The notes under the pieces were generated by a model. That model saw only the letters and a program-made list of their open reading frames with translations, was not told the DNA's origin and did not search any database. From the NCBI GenBank assembly GCA_016867175.1, contig VGKF01000018.1, positions 1 through 9,507 of the forward strand: a stretch of DNA of 9,507 nucleotides. Reading direction: 5' to 3'. Position 1 is the first letter of the stretch; every line of letters starts with the position of its first letter. This DNA is from Candidatus Omnitrophota bacterium (lineage in GTDB: Bacteria > Omnitrophota > Gorgyraeia > Gygaellales > Profunditerraquicolaceae). Position numbers and translations under genes: made by a program. Positions 1 to 5,874 of the stretch are shown piece by piece.

Positions 1-162
1 TCTACCCGAACAAGGGCTAGGCAGGTTAAAGGTAGCCTTATCAGTAGCCAGCTCTACCAAATCGTCTTTTTCCTTTACATTATCGCCCTCTTTGAAATAC
101 CAGTAGGATACAGTCGCTTTTTCTATTCCCTCTCCTAATTCCGGCAAGACTACCTTTGCCAT
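1..162 (-). CDS. Lipoyl-domain protein, 2-oxoacid dehydrogenase E2 type (3' part outside window)
   Basis: This is the N-terminal 54 residues of a protein that continues beyond the left edge. It opens with a typical lipoyl domain: VVLPELGEGIEKATV at residues 4-18, a GDNV turn at 26-29, and the lipoylation site ATDKA with the target lysine at K42, followed by LPSPCSG. In this family the lysine carries lipoamide, which moves acyl groups between E1, E2 and E3. The DKA form of the site resembles pyruvate-type E2 more than the DKV form common in 2-oxoglutarate E2, but that is only a hint. The start is firmly set by a perfect Shine-Dalgarno site 7 bases upstream. Its neighbours lipB and lpdA supply lipoylation and E3, which fits. 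The catalytic domain cannot be seen, so a stand-alone lipoyl carrier or a biotin-type carrier is not fully excluded; the absence of an MKM motif argues against biotin. Confidence 0.88.
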   Translation of the reverse strand, partial: MAKVVLPELGEGIEKATVSYWYFKEGDNVKEKDDLVELATDKATFNLPSPCSGR

Positions 163-169
163 ATTAAGG

Positions 170-176
170 CCTCCTT
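170..176 (-). promoter_or_regulatory. Strong ribosome binding site of the E2 gene
   Basis: On the minus strand the sequence AAGGAGG lies 7 bases before the ATG at 162. It is a full match to the anti-Shine-Dalgarno core and far stronger than the sites before lpdA, mdh or leuD. E2 translation therefore probably starts independently of lipB. Confidence 0.85.
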
Positions 177-183
177 AAATGAT

Positions 184-224
184 CCCGCCGCATTCTTGCA
201 TTCTGCAAGAATGCAAGAGGCGGG
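184..224. repeat. GC-clamped inverted repeat with two alternative pairings, lipB-E2 gap
   Basis: An outer 6-bp arm (CCCGCC at 184-189, GGCGGG at 219-224) encloses an inner inverted repeat. One pairing joins GCATTCTTGCA (190-200) to TGCAAGAATGC (204-214): 11 bp with a 3-base loop. The other joins CTTGCATTCT (195-204) to AGAATGCAAG (208-217): 10 bp with a 3-base loop. Both exist because each arm contains an 8-base tandem repeat. No T-run follows on either strand, so it is not a standard intrinsic terminator. It could be a REP-like palindrome or an mRNA structure at the 5' side of the E2 message; the sequence does not decide. Confidence 0.75.
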
Positions 225-248
225 AGAATTAATCCCTAAAGCTCGCGA

Positions 249-281
249 GTAGTACTTTGGTGTTTATTACCAAAGTACTAC
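249..281. repeat. Perfect 13-bp inverted repeat containing the lipB stop codon
   Basis: The arms GTAGTACTTTGGT (249-261) and ACCAAAGTACTAC (269-281) pair perfectly around a 7-base loop. The TAG stop of lipB (278-280) lies inside the arm that comes first in the transcript. The hairpin is flanked by two 8-base self-complementary words, CTCGCGAG (242-249) and AAGCGCTT (283-290). No T-run follows on the minus strand, so termination is not supported. The element reaches into the end of lipB and may have set its last codons. Confidence 0.75.
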
Positions 282-931
282 GAAGCGCTTAGCTGTCGGG
301 ACCTACAAAATACCTCCTGAAAACTTTTTATTAAATTTTCTTTTAGGTTATCTATTTTTAAGTCCCTGCCTAAAATATCTTCCGCACAAGTCATCTCTAT
401 ATCCATGCCGCAGGGTTTAATCAAACGGAATCCGCCTAAATCATCGCTTTCAATATTAATACTTAAGCCGTGAAAAGTTATCCAGTTCTTAATGGATATA
501 CCGATTGAGGAGATCTTTTTACTGCCTATCCAGGCGCCGGTTAATCCACTGCGGTTCCCAGCGCATATACCTAAGCCAGCAAAAAAAGAGATTGCCACCT
601 GTTCAAGTTGACGCAAAAATAAATTTATATCTTTTTTTAAATAGCCGAGGTTAAATATAGGATAACAGGTAATTTGCCCTGGGCCATGGTAGGTAATATC
701 TCCCCCCCTTTCAACGCGCAATAGGCCTATCCCTCTTTTTTGCAACTCTTCCCGAGAGACTAAAAGACTATCCTCTTTGGCGGTTCTGCCCAGAGTAATA
801 ACCGGATAATGCCTGCAGATAATAAGGGCTGACTCCAGCAGTCCTTCCCTAACCTCAAGATGGATTTTTTTTTGTAAGGATAGGGCCCGTTCGTACTCTA
901 TCAGACCTAAATCAAATATCTCAAACTTCAT
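278..931 (-). CDS. lipB: Octanoyl-[acyl-carrier-protein]:protein octanoyltransferase
   Basis: LipB moves the octanoyl group from octanoyl-ACP onto the lysine of lipoyl domains, the first step of lipoate assembly in the cytoplasm; LipA then adds sulfur. The 217-residue protein has the family signature RGGDITYHGPGQ (residues 75-86), the lysine segment SKKISSIG with K139, and the thiol site IKPCGM with C174. K139 and C174 match the catalytic pair known for the family. Length is normal. The ATG start has an AAGAAG-type binding site close upstream and lies one base after the lpdA stop. The neighbouring E2 lipoyl domain is its likely substrate. The C-terminus after about residue 208 (CRSRQLSAS) is not conserved and ends within a palindromic repeat, so those residues may come from the inserted element. 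No lipA is present in the window. Confidence 0.95.
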   Translation of the reverse strand: MKFEIFDLGLIEYERALSLQKKIHLEVREGLLESALIICRHYPVITLGRTAKEDSLLVSREELQKRGIGLLRVERGGDITYHGPGQITCYPIFNLGYLKKDINLFLRQLEQVAISFFAGLGICAGNRSGLTGAWIGSKKISSIGISIKNWITFHGLSINIESDDLGGFRLIKPCGMDIEMTCAEDILGRDLKIDNLKENLIKSFQEVFCRSRQLSAS

Positions 932-932
932 T

Positions 933-2225
933 TTATCTTCTTAAAGCCTCTGGGATGATTTCAGACAAGGTAGGATGCGCAAAAATAGTATTTTTTAATT
1001 GAAGGGCTGTGATTTTATTCTGCATAGCTACGGTTAAAACGCTGATTAGTTCTGTTGCCCGCGGCCCGATAATAGAGGCACCCAGTAACTCTTGTGTATT
1101 CTTTGTGGAAATTATTTTAATAAAACCCTCTGTTTCATCCAGTATGCGCGCCATGCTAGAAGTTAAGAAGTCAAGCTTATGCACCGCTATCTCTTTCCCT
1201 TGGGCCAATGCCTCTTCTTCACTTAACCCTATACTGGCTATTTCAGGATCAGTAAAAATACAACTTGGTATCAGGCCATCTGCCTTCTTAGGATCGCTTA
1301 GATGAACCATATTTTCTACGGCTAATACCCCCTGATAGCTTGCCGCATGCGCCAACATAGACCTGCCTGTGCAATCTCCGGCTGCATAGATATTTGCTAT
1401 ATTAGTCCTTAGATTTTGATCTACGATAATCTTGCCGTTATCTAATTTGATTCCGACTTGATCTATTGCTAGGCCGTCGGTATCAGGGGCCCTGCCTATG
1501 CAACAGATACTCATTTGATAATCAGCGAGATTTATAGCCGAGGCATCCGTATTAGTACTAATCTTAATCCCCCTCTTTTTAAAAACGCCCTCTAATTTTC
1601 TAGCTATTTCTTGATCCAAGCCTGGCAATATCCGCGGCATAAGTTCAACTATAGAGGCTGAAGAGCCCAGGGCATTAAAAAGGCTGGCGAATTCGCAGCC
1701 GATAACCCCCCCTCCTATAACCAACAGTGATTTAGGGAGTTCTTTAATTTCTAATAACTCATCGCTGGTTAAGGGCCTTGGGTCCAAGTTAGCTATGGCT
1801 TGCGGCATATGCGGCCTTGAGCCGCAGGCAATCAGGATAAATCTGGTATTTAGCTTTTGCCCGGCCACTTCCACGGTATCAGCTGACAGGATTTGGGCTG
1901 GGCCGCTTAAAAGATCTATGCCTTTAAGCATAAGGCTTATGCCGCTTTGCAGTTGCTGGATAATAAGCTCTTTTCTTTTCTGGATTTGCGAAAAATTAAC
2001 GGTAGGGGTTGTTGCTTCTATACAAAAGTTTTTAGCTTTCTTTATTGAGGAATAAATCTTGGCAGACTGCAGTAGTGTTTTAGTGGGAATGCATCCTAAG
2101 TTAAGGCAGGTTCCTCCGGGTTTATTTTTTTCTGCGATAGCGACTTTTAAACCTAGTTCTTTGGCTCTTATCGCAGCATTGAAACCAGCCCAGCCTGCGC
2201 CGATAACCACCAGGTCATATTGCAT
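933..2225 (-). CDS. lpdA: Dihydrolipoamide dehydrogenase (E3), slightly shortened
   Basis: This is an FAD-dependent pyridine nucleotide-disulfide oxidoreductase that reoxidises dihydrolipoamide on E2 and passes electrons to NAD+. Visible parts in order are: the FAD-binding GAGWAG (residues 9-14); the redox disulfide GGTCLNLGCIPTK with C40 and C45; the NAD-binding GGGVIGCEFA (171-180); the second FAD motif YAAGDCTG (280-287); and the C-terminal active-site FAHPTLSE with H417 and E422. The CxxxxC spacing and the HPTLSE end point to lipoamide dehydrogenase rather than glutathione or mercuric reductase. At 430 residues it is shorter than the usual 460-475. The shortening is clear between about 222 and 243, where the NAD domain's beta-meander is reduced. 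The gene starts 2 bases after the mdh stop with only a weak binding site, suggesting translational coupling. LipB and E2 follow, completing a lipoate module. Confidence 0.93.
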   Translation of the reverse strand: MQYDLVVIGAGWAGFNAAIRAKELGLKVAIAEKNKPGGTCLNLGCIPTKTLLQSAKIYSSIKKAKNFCIEATTPTVNFSQIQKRKELIIQQLQSGISLMLKGIDLLSGPAQILSADTVEVAGQKLNTRFILIACGSRPHMPQAIANLDPRPLTSDELLEIKELPKSLLVIGGGVIGCEFASLFNALGSSASIVELMPRILPGLDQEIARKLEGVFKKRGIKISTNTDASAINLADYQMSICCIGRAPDTDGLAIDQVGIKLDNGKIIVDQNLRTNIANIYAAGDCTGRSMLAHAASYQGVLAVENMVHLSDPKKADGLIPSCIFTDPEIASIGLSEEEALAQGKEIAVHKLDFLTSSMARILDETEGFIKIISTKNTQELLGASIIGPRATELISVLTVAMQNKITALQLKNTIFAHPTLSEIIPEALRR

Positions 2226-2227
2226 AG

Positions 2228-3148
2228 TTATATCTTAATAGCCTTGCACTGCTCTCTAAGACGGGCTGCGCAACTAAGAAGCGCGTCTTTTTCCTGCTCA
2301 TTTAAATCCAGCTCTATAATCTGTTCGATGCCGGATTTACCCAGGCGGCAGGGAACACCTATGCACAGATCCCTGATTCCGTATTCGCCATTAAGGTACG
2401 TTGAAACACCCAAGGTGCGTTTTTCATCCCTTACTATAACCCTAACCAGCTCTGCGATTGCTGCTGAGGGAGCAAAATAAGCGCTTCCGCTGCCAAGCAG
2501 AGAAACTACTTCTGCTCCGCGGCCTACTGTCTTTTGTATGAGTATATCCACCCTCTCTTTATTTAGAAGCTCCTCTAAAGCTACCCCCTTGATATTTGTG
2601 AATCTGGCCAAGGGAAGCATACCTTCGCCATGCGAGCCAATAACCATAGCTTCAATATCCCCGATTGCAAGATTCAACTCTCCGGCAATCAGGCTAACAA
2701 ACCTGGAGGTATCCAGGGTTAGGCCCATGCCAAAGACTTTTTCTTTTTTAAACCCGGTTGCCTCAAGGGCTAGGCGGGTCATAAGATCCAGGGGGTTGGT
2801 AACTACTATTAGGATAGCCCCGGGGCTTAATTTCTTAACCGCCTGGGCAGTCTGGCGTAGTATCTGGGAGTTTTTGTTCAATAAGTCTTCGCGGGTCATC
2901 CCTGGCTTTCTGGGAAGACCCGCTGTAATCACCACAATATCAGAATCAGCTATAGCAGAGATATCATCGCTGCCTTTGATATTATAATTTAGTCTTAATA
3001 TGGAGCGGCTATCTTCTAAGTCAAAGGCCTTGCCTTTGGCAAGGCCTTTGACTATATCGACCAGAATAACCTCGCCCAGCTGCTCTTGGGCAATACGCAG
3101 CGCTGAAAGGCTTCCTACATTACCTGCGCCGATTATGCTTATCTTCAT
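2228..3148 (-). CDS. mdh: Malate dehydrogenase, NAD-dependent, LDH-like type
   Basis: This enzyme interconverts malate and oxaloacetate with NAD(H). The 306-residue protein begins with the Rossmann motif GAGNVGS (residues 7-13), and D31 at the end of the second strand indicates NAD preference. The substrate loop reads GLPRKPGMTRED (77-88); the arginine at R80 is what separates malate dehydrogenases from lactate dehydrogenases, which carry glutamine there. VTNPLD (116-121), D146 and R149, and catalytic H173 are in place. Around the histidine it reads GSHGEGM, where most relatives have HGDT or HGDS, a mild variation. The start codon overlaps the isocitrate dehydrogenase stop as ATGA, and there is no good binding site, so translation is probably coupled. 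A perfect hairpin lies within its early coding sequence (3019-3053). Confidence 0.95.
   Translation of the reverse strand: MKISIIGAGNVGSLSALRIAQEQLGEVILVDIVKGLAKGKAFDLEDSRSILRLNYNIKGSDDISAIADSDIVVITAGLPRKPGMTREDLLNKNSQILRQTAQAVKKLSPGAILIVVTNPLDLMTRLALEATGFKKEKVFGMGLTLDTSRFVSLIAGELNLAIGDIEAMVIGSHGEGMLPLARFTNIKGVALEELLNKERVDILIQKTVGRGAEVVSLLGSGSAYFAPSAAIAELVRVIVRDEKRTLGVSTYLNGEYGIRDLCIGVPCRLGKSGIEQIIELDLNEQEKDALLSCAARLREQCKAIKI
3019..3053. repeat. Perfect 16-bp hairpin inside mdh
   Basis: Arms at 3019-3034 and 3038-3053 (AGTCAAAGGCCTTGCC and its exact complement) are separated by a 3-base loop. The hairpin starts about 95 bases into the mdh coding sequence and encodes VKGLAKGKAFDL, part of a conserved segment after the NAD-binding strand. 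No T-run follows. It would form a very stable stem in the mRNA; no function is known from the sequence. Confidence 0.8.
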
Positions 3149-4227
3149 TTATTTAGAGTTTTTATGATGGCATCTGCCATCTCTTGAGTACCGACGCTTG
3201 CGGGGTCATCGCGGTTAGATTTTAAATCATAAGTTACAGACTTGCCTTCTGCTAATACCTTCTTTATAGCCTCTTTTAGCTTTCCGGCAGCAAGATCTTC
3301 ACCCAGATACTCCAGCATCAGTACCCCTGAAAGAATCATTGCCGTAGGATTAACCTTATTCTGCCCCTGGTATTTAGGCGCTGCTCCATGCACAGCCTCA
3401 AATACTGCCATATCTTTACCGATATTTGCCCCCGGGGCAACCCCTAACCCTCCGACTAGGCCAGCACAGAGGTCTGAAATAATATCTCCGTAGAGGTTAG
3501 GCAGCACTAAGACGTCATAATTTTTTGGTTTCTGGACCAACTGCATGGACATATTATCTACTATCGCTTCTTCAAAGAGTATTTTGCCTTCATAGTCTTT
3601 TGCAACTTCGCGGGCTGTCTTCAGAAAAAGACCGTCGGTAAACTTCATGATATTGGCCTTATGTACCGCTGTTACTTTTTTACGGCCGGCCTTTAGGCAA
3701 TACTCAAAGGCAAAACGCACAATACGCTCTGAGGCGTATTTAGAGATCGGCTTAATGGAAATACCCGAATCAGGGCGTATTTTTCTATCGGCAAGCTTCT
3801 CTATTTTTTCGATCAGCTCTTTTGCCTGGCTAGACCCTTCTTCAAACTCAATGCCAGAGTATAAATCTTCGCTATTCTCCCTGACAATCACCAGGTCTAT
3901 ATCCTGATAGCGGCTCTGCACGCCTTGATATGATTTTGCCGGACGTACGCAGGCATAAAGGCCCAAGGCCTGCCTGATTGCTACATTAACCGAACGAAAT
4001 CCCTCTCCTATCGGCGTAATAATAGGGCCTTTAAGGCAGACCCTATTCTTTCTTATGGATTCCAGGGTAGCCGCTGGCAAAAGCTCACCCGTTTTTTCCT
4101 TTGCCTCTGCGCCGGCAAGCTCTCTTGCCCATTTTATCTTTACGCCGGTAGCGTCAATGCATCTTTGCGCTGCCTCTGCAACCTCTGGCCCTATACCGTC
4201 ACCCGGTATTAATGTTACATTGTGCAT
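3145..4227 (-). CDS. icd: Isocitrate dehydrogenase, NADP-type cofactor residues
   Basis: This beta-decarboxylating dehydrogenase converts isocitrate to 2-oxoglutarate and CO2. Numbering here runs from the upstream TTG at 4236 (363 residues). The substrate motif is RSVNVAIR (81-88), giving the S-x-N-x-x-x-R pattern of isocitrate dehydrogenases rather than the ELLxxR type of 3-isopropylmalate dehydrogenase. Further conserved sites are R98, R119, Y126, K193, and D251/D255 in NLYGDIISD. The cofactor loop HGAAPKYQG carries K288-Y289, as in E. coli NADP-dependent Icd, where NAD enzymes have Asp-Ile; Y336 also matches, but the later arginine is replaced by serine, so cofactor choice is not certain. 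I chose the ATG at 4227, which gives the family-like MHNVTLIPGDG. The TTG at 4236 overlaps the leuD stop and has an AAAGAG site 8 bases upstream, so it remains possible. The stop overlaps mdh by 4 bases. Confidence 0.9.
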   Translation of the reverse strand: MHNVTLIPGDGIGPEVAEAAQRCIDATGVKIKWARELAGAEAKEKTGELLPAATLESIRKNRVCLKGPIITPIGEGFRSVNVAIRQALGLYACVRPAKSYQGVQSRYQDIDLVIVRENSEDLYSGIEFEEGSSQAKELIEKIEKLADRKIRPDSGISIKPISKYASERIVRFAFEYCLKAGRKKVTAVHKANIMKFTDGLFLKTAREVAKDYEGKILFEEAIVDNMSMQLVQKPKNYDVLVLPNLYGDIISDLCAGLVGGLGVAPGANIGKDMAVFEAVHGAAPKYQGQNKVNPTAMILSGVLMLEYLGEDLAAGKLKEAIKKVLAEGKSVTYDLKSNRDDPASVGTQEMADAIIKTLNK

Positions 4228-4232
4228 TTGTT

Positions 4233-4733
4233 TCAAAATTTTAGCTCTTTGTGTTTTTTGAAATAATTTACCGCACCACCCTCTTTCAGCATCTCTTGCA
4301 TGAAAAGAGGAAGCGGCTTTATGCTTATCTCGGTGTTTTTAGTTATATTTCTGACCAGGCCTTTATTTAAATCTATATCGAGGCTGTCGTTTTCGTCTAT
4401 CCCATCAGTATCCACTTCTACTAAGGGTAACCCTATATTAAATCCGTTACGGTAAAAGATACGCGCAAACCTCTTGGCCAAGATGGCGGTGATACCGGTC
4501 TCTTTTATTACCAGCGGCGCCTGCTCGCGCGATGAACCCATGCCGAAGTTATCGCCTGCTACTATAATCGAGGAACCGGGGCTAATCTTTTTATGAAATT
4601 CAGGGTCAATATCCTCCATAATATGCTTGGCCAATTCTTTTATATCGGTGATGGCAAACTTATACCTTCCGGAGATAATTAAATCCGTATTGATATTTTT
4701 TCCGAGCTTAATGGCCCTGCCTACTATATTCAT
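4233..4733 (-). CDS. leuD: LeuD-family small subunit of an aconitase-like hydro-lyase
   Basis: This is the swivel-domain subunit that pairs with the iron-sulfur LeuC-type subunit to isomerise a hydroxy-di/tricarboxylic acid (3-isopropylmalate, homocitrate or citrate, depending on subfamily). The 166-residue length is normal. Conserved parts are NINTDLII (13-20), the anion-binding loop GSSREQAP (66-73) with R69, and RIFYRNGFNIGLP (91-103). Q71 stands where many LeuD proteins have histidine. The substrate loop after GR reads YKFAIT (24-29) instead of the YLVY-like form I recall for isopropylmalate isomerases, and is charged rather than hydrophobic. It is followed directly by isocitrate dehydrogenase and lacks leuA or leuB nearby, which favours an aconitase role. 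Its partner leuC is separated from it by pilT. The start lies 3 bases after the pilT stop without a clear binding site. Confidence 0.88.
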   Translation of the reverse strand: MNIVGRAIKLGKNINTDLIISGRYKFAITDIKELAKHIMEDIDPEFHKKISPGSSIIVAGDNFGMGSSREQAPLVIKETGITAILAKRFARIFYRNGFNIGLPLVEVDTDGIDENDSLDIDLNKGLVRNITKNTEISIKPLPLFMQEMLKEGGAVNYFKKHKELKF

Positions 4734-4736
4734 TTT

Positions 4737-5783
4737 TTATAGGTGCCGGAATTCATCCGGATTTTTGATTTTAGACATCGCCACATCCATGCTGATACGG
4801 CCCTGCTGGAAAAGCTCTTTTAAAGACTTATCCATGGTCTTCATGCCGTATTGGCTGCCGGTCTGCATGAGCGTGGGTATCTGCTCAATCTCCTGTTCGC
4901 GGATAAGATTTCTTATGCCCGGGGTGCCGATCATAACCTCGGTAGCCAATACCCGTCCATGCCCGGAGGCAAGCGGAAGTAAAAGCTGAGAAATAACTCC
5001 CTGGAGGCAGTCTGCCAGCTGCAGCTTCACCTGTTGTTGCTGATGGGAAGGAAAAACATCAATAATCCTCTCGACGGTCTGCGGGGCATCGGGCGTATGC
5101 AAGGTTGCCAGGACTAAGTGCCCGGTCTCAGCGGCTGTGAGGGCAGTTGAAATCGTTTCTAAGTCCCTCATCTCGCCGACTACAATCACATTAGGGTCTT
5201 GCCTGAGCGCATGCCTGAGCGCCTCGGCAAAAGAATGCGTATCCGCATAGACCTCTCTCTGCTTAATGATGCTCTTTTTGTTTGAATGCAGGAATTCAAT
5301 CGGGTCTTCAATGCAGATAATCAGGCACTCCTTTTCGTTATTAATCAGGTCGATCATCGCCGCCAGGGTAGTGGTCTTGCCTGTCCCCGTAGGCCCGGTC
5401 AAAAGCACCAGGCCGTTTGGCTTACGCGCCAGGTCAATCACATTAGAAGGCAAGCCTAAGCTCTCGATGCTGGGTATAACCAACGGCACGCGCCTAAAGG
5501 CAGCCTCGACTGTGCCTCTTTGCATATGGATGTTGACCCTGAACCTGTCCATCCCGGGAAGCGCAACCGAAAAATCCAACTCCAGGTTTTTTTCAAACAT
5601 CTCCTTCTGCGGATTATTGAGTACGCTGTATATTGTCCTCTTTAAATCATCTCTGCTTAAGGCAGGATAATCCATTCTGTACAATCTTCCGTCGATACGT
5701 AAGACCGGCGGTTCTTTTTCGGTCAGGTGCAGGTCTGATGCTTTTTTTTCTATGCATAACAAAAGCAGGTCCTTAATCTCCAT
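4737..5783 (-). CDS. pilT: Type IV pilus retraction ATPase PilT
   Basis: PilT is the hexameric cytoplasmic ATPase that powers pilus retraction, twitching motility and, in many species, DNA uptake. I set the start at the ATG at 5783 (348 residues, MEIKDLLLL), because AGGGAGG lies 8 bases upstream; an in-frame TTG at 5804 would put that site inside the gene. Counting from that TTG, the N-terminal PAS-like domain has ASDLHLTEKEPP (22-33). The Walker A box is GPTGTGKTT (137-145). The Walker B region is VIVVGEMRD (206-214) with E211. The histidine box is TGHLVLATLHT (227-237). A GIRNLIRE segment (296-303) matches the AIRNLIRE motif of PilT, separating it from PilB. Length is normal. No other pilus gene is visible; it sits between the two subunit genes of a metabolic enzyme, so its placement does not predict its role. 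Confidence 0.95.
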   Translation of the reverse strand: MEIKDLLLLCIEKKASDLHLTEKEPPVLRIDGRLYRMDYPALSRDDLKRTIYSVLNNPQKEMFEKNLELDFSVALPGMDRFRVNIHMQRGTVEAAFRRVPLVIPSIESLGLPSNVIDLARKPNGLVLLTGPTGTGKTTTLAAMIDLINNEKECLIICIEDPIEFLHSNKKSIIKQREVYADTHSFAEALRHALRQDPNVIVVGEMRDLETISTALTAAETGHLVLATLHTPDAPQTVERIIDVFPSHQQQQVKLQLADCLQGVISQLLLPLASGHGRVLATEVMIGTPGIRNLIREQEIEQIPTLMQTGSQYGMKTMDKSLKELFQQGRISMDVAMSKIKNPDEFRHL

Positions 5784-5791
5784 GTGCTTGG

Positions 5792-5798
5792 CCTCCCT
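5792..5798 (-). promoter_or_regulatory. Strong ribosome binding site that fixes the pilT start
   Basis: On the minus strand AGGGAGG stands 8 bases before the ATG at 5783. It supports that ATG over the in-frame TTG at 5804, which has no comparable site upstream. Confidence 0.8.
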
Positions 5799-5804
5799 AT
5801 TCAA

Positions 5805-5841
5805 GAAAATCGCCTCAGGCGGATAACTTTAAGCGATTTTC
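5805..5841 (-). promoter_or_regulatory. Hairpin with an alternative short stem and U-rich tail, leuC-pilT gap
   Basis: The 9-base arms GAAAATCGC (5805-5813) and GCGATTTTC (5833-5841) are perfect inverted repeats around 19 bases. Within them, read on the minus strand, a short stem CGCC-TGA-GGCG (5821-5811) is followed by ATTTTCTT, the outline of a weak intrinsic terminator. The two pairings compete for bases 5811-5813, so the region could act as an attenuator ahead of pilT. The short stem has only four pairs, so real termination would be inefficient at best. Confidence 0.45.
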
Positions 5842-5849
5842 GCAGTGGT

Positions 5850-5874
5850 TAGGAAAGTATTTTATGCTTTCCTA
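5850..5874. repeat. 8-bp inverted repeat containing the leuC stop codon
   Basis: TAGGAAAG (5850-5857) pairs with CTTTCCTA (5867-5874) around a 9-base AT-rich loop. The TAG stop of leuC (5872-5874) begins the hairpin in the transcript. No T-run follows, so it is not a terminator by itself. The arrangement resembles that at the end of lipB. Confidence 0.65.

Noticed and set aside
163..277. A promoter or intrinsic terminator in the lipB-E2 gap.
   Set aside because: No convincing -35/-10 pair was seen on the minus strand and no T-run follows either hairpin.
3428..3442. Palindrome TTGCCCCCGGGGCAA in isocitrate dehydrogenase, with a similar word in leuC near 6170.
   Set aside because: Both arise from conserved Val-Ala-Pro-Gly codons; the stem has a one-base loop and is unlikely to form.
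1009..3907. Plus-strand open frames inside lpdA, mdh and icd.
   Set aside because: They lie opposite intact conserved genes, show no recognisable motifs and look like antisense shadows.
5784..5804. TTG at 5804 as the pilT start, giving seven extra residues.
   Set aside because: The strong binding site AGGGAGG lies inside that extension and is ideally spaced for the ATG at 5783.
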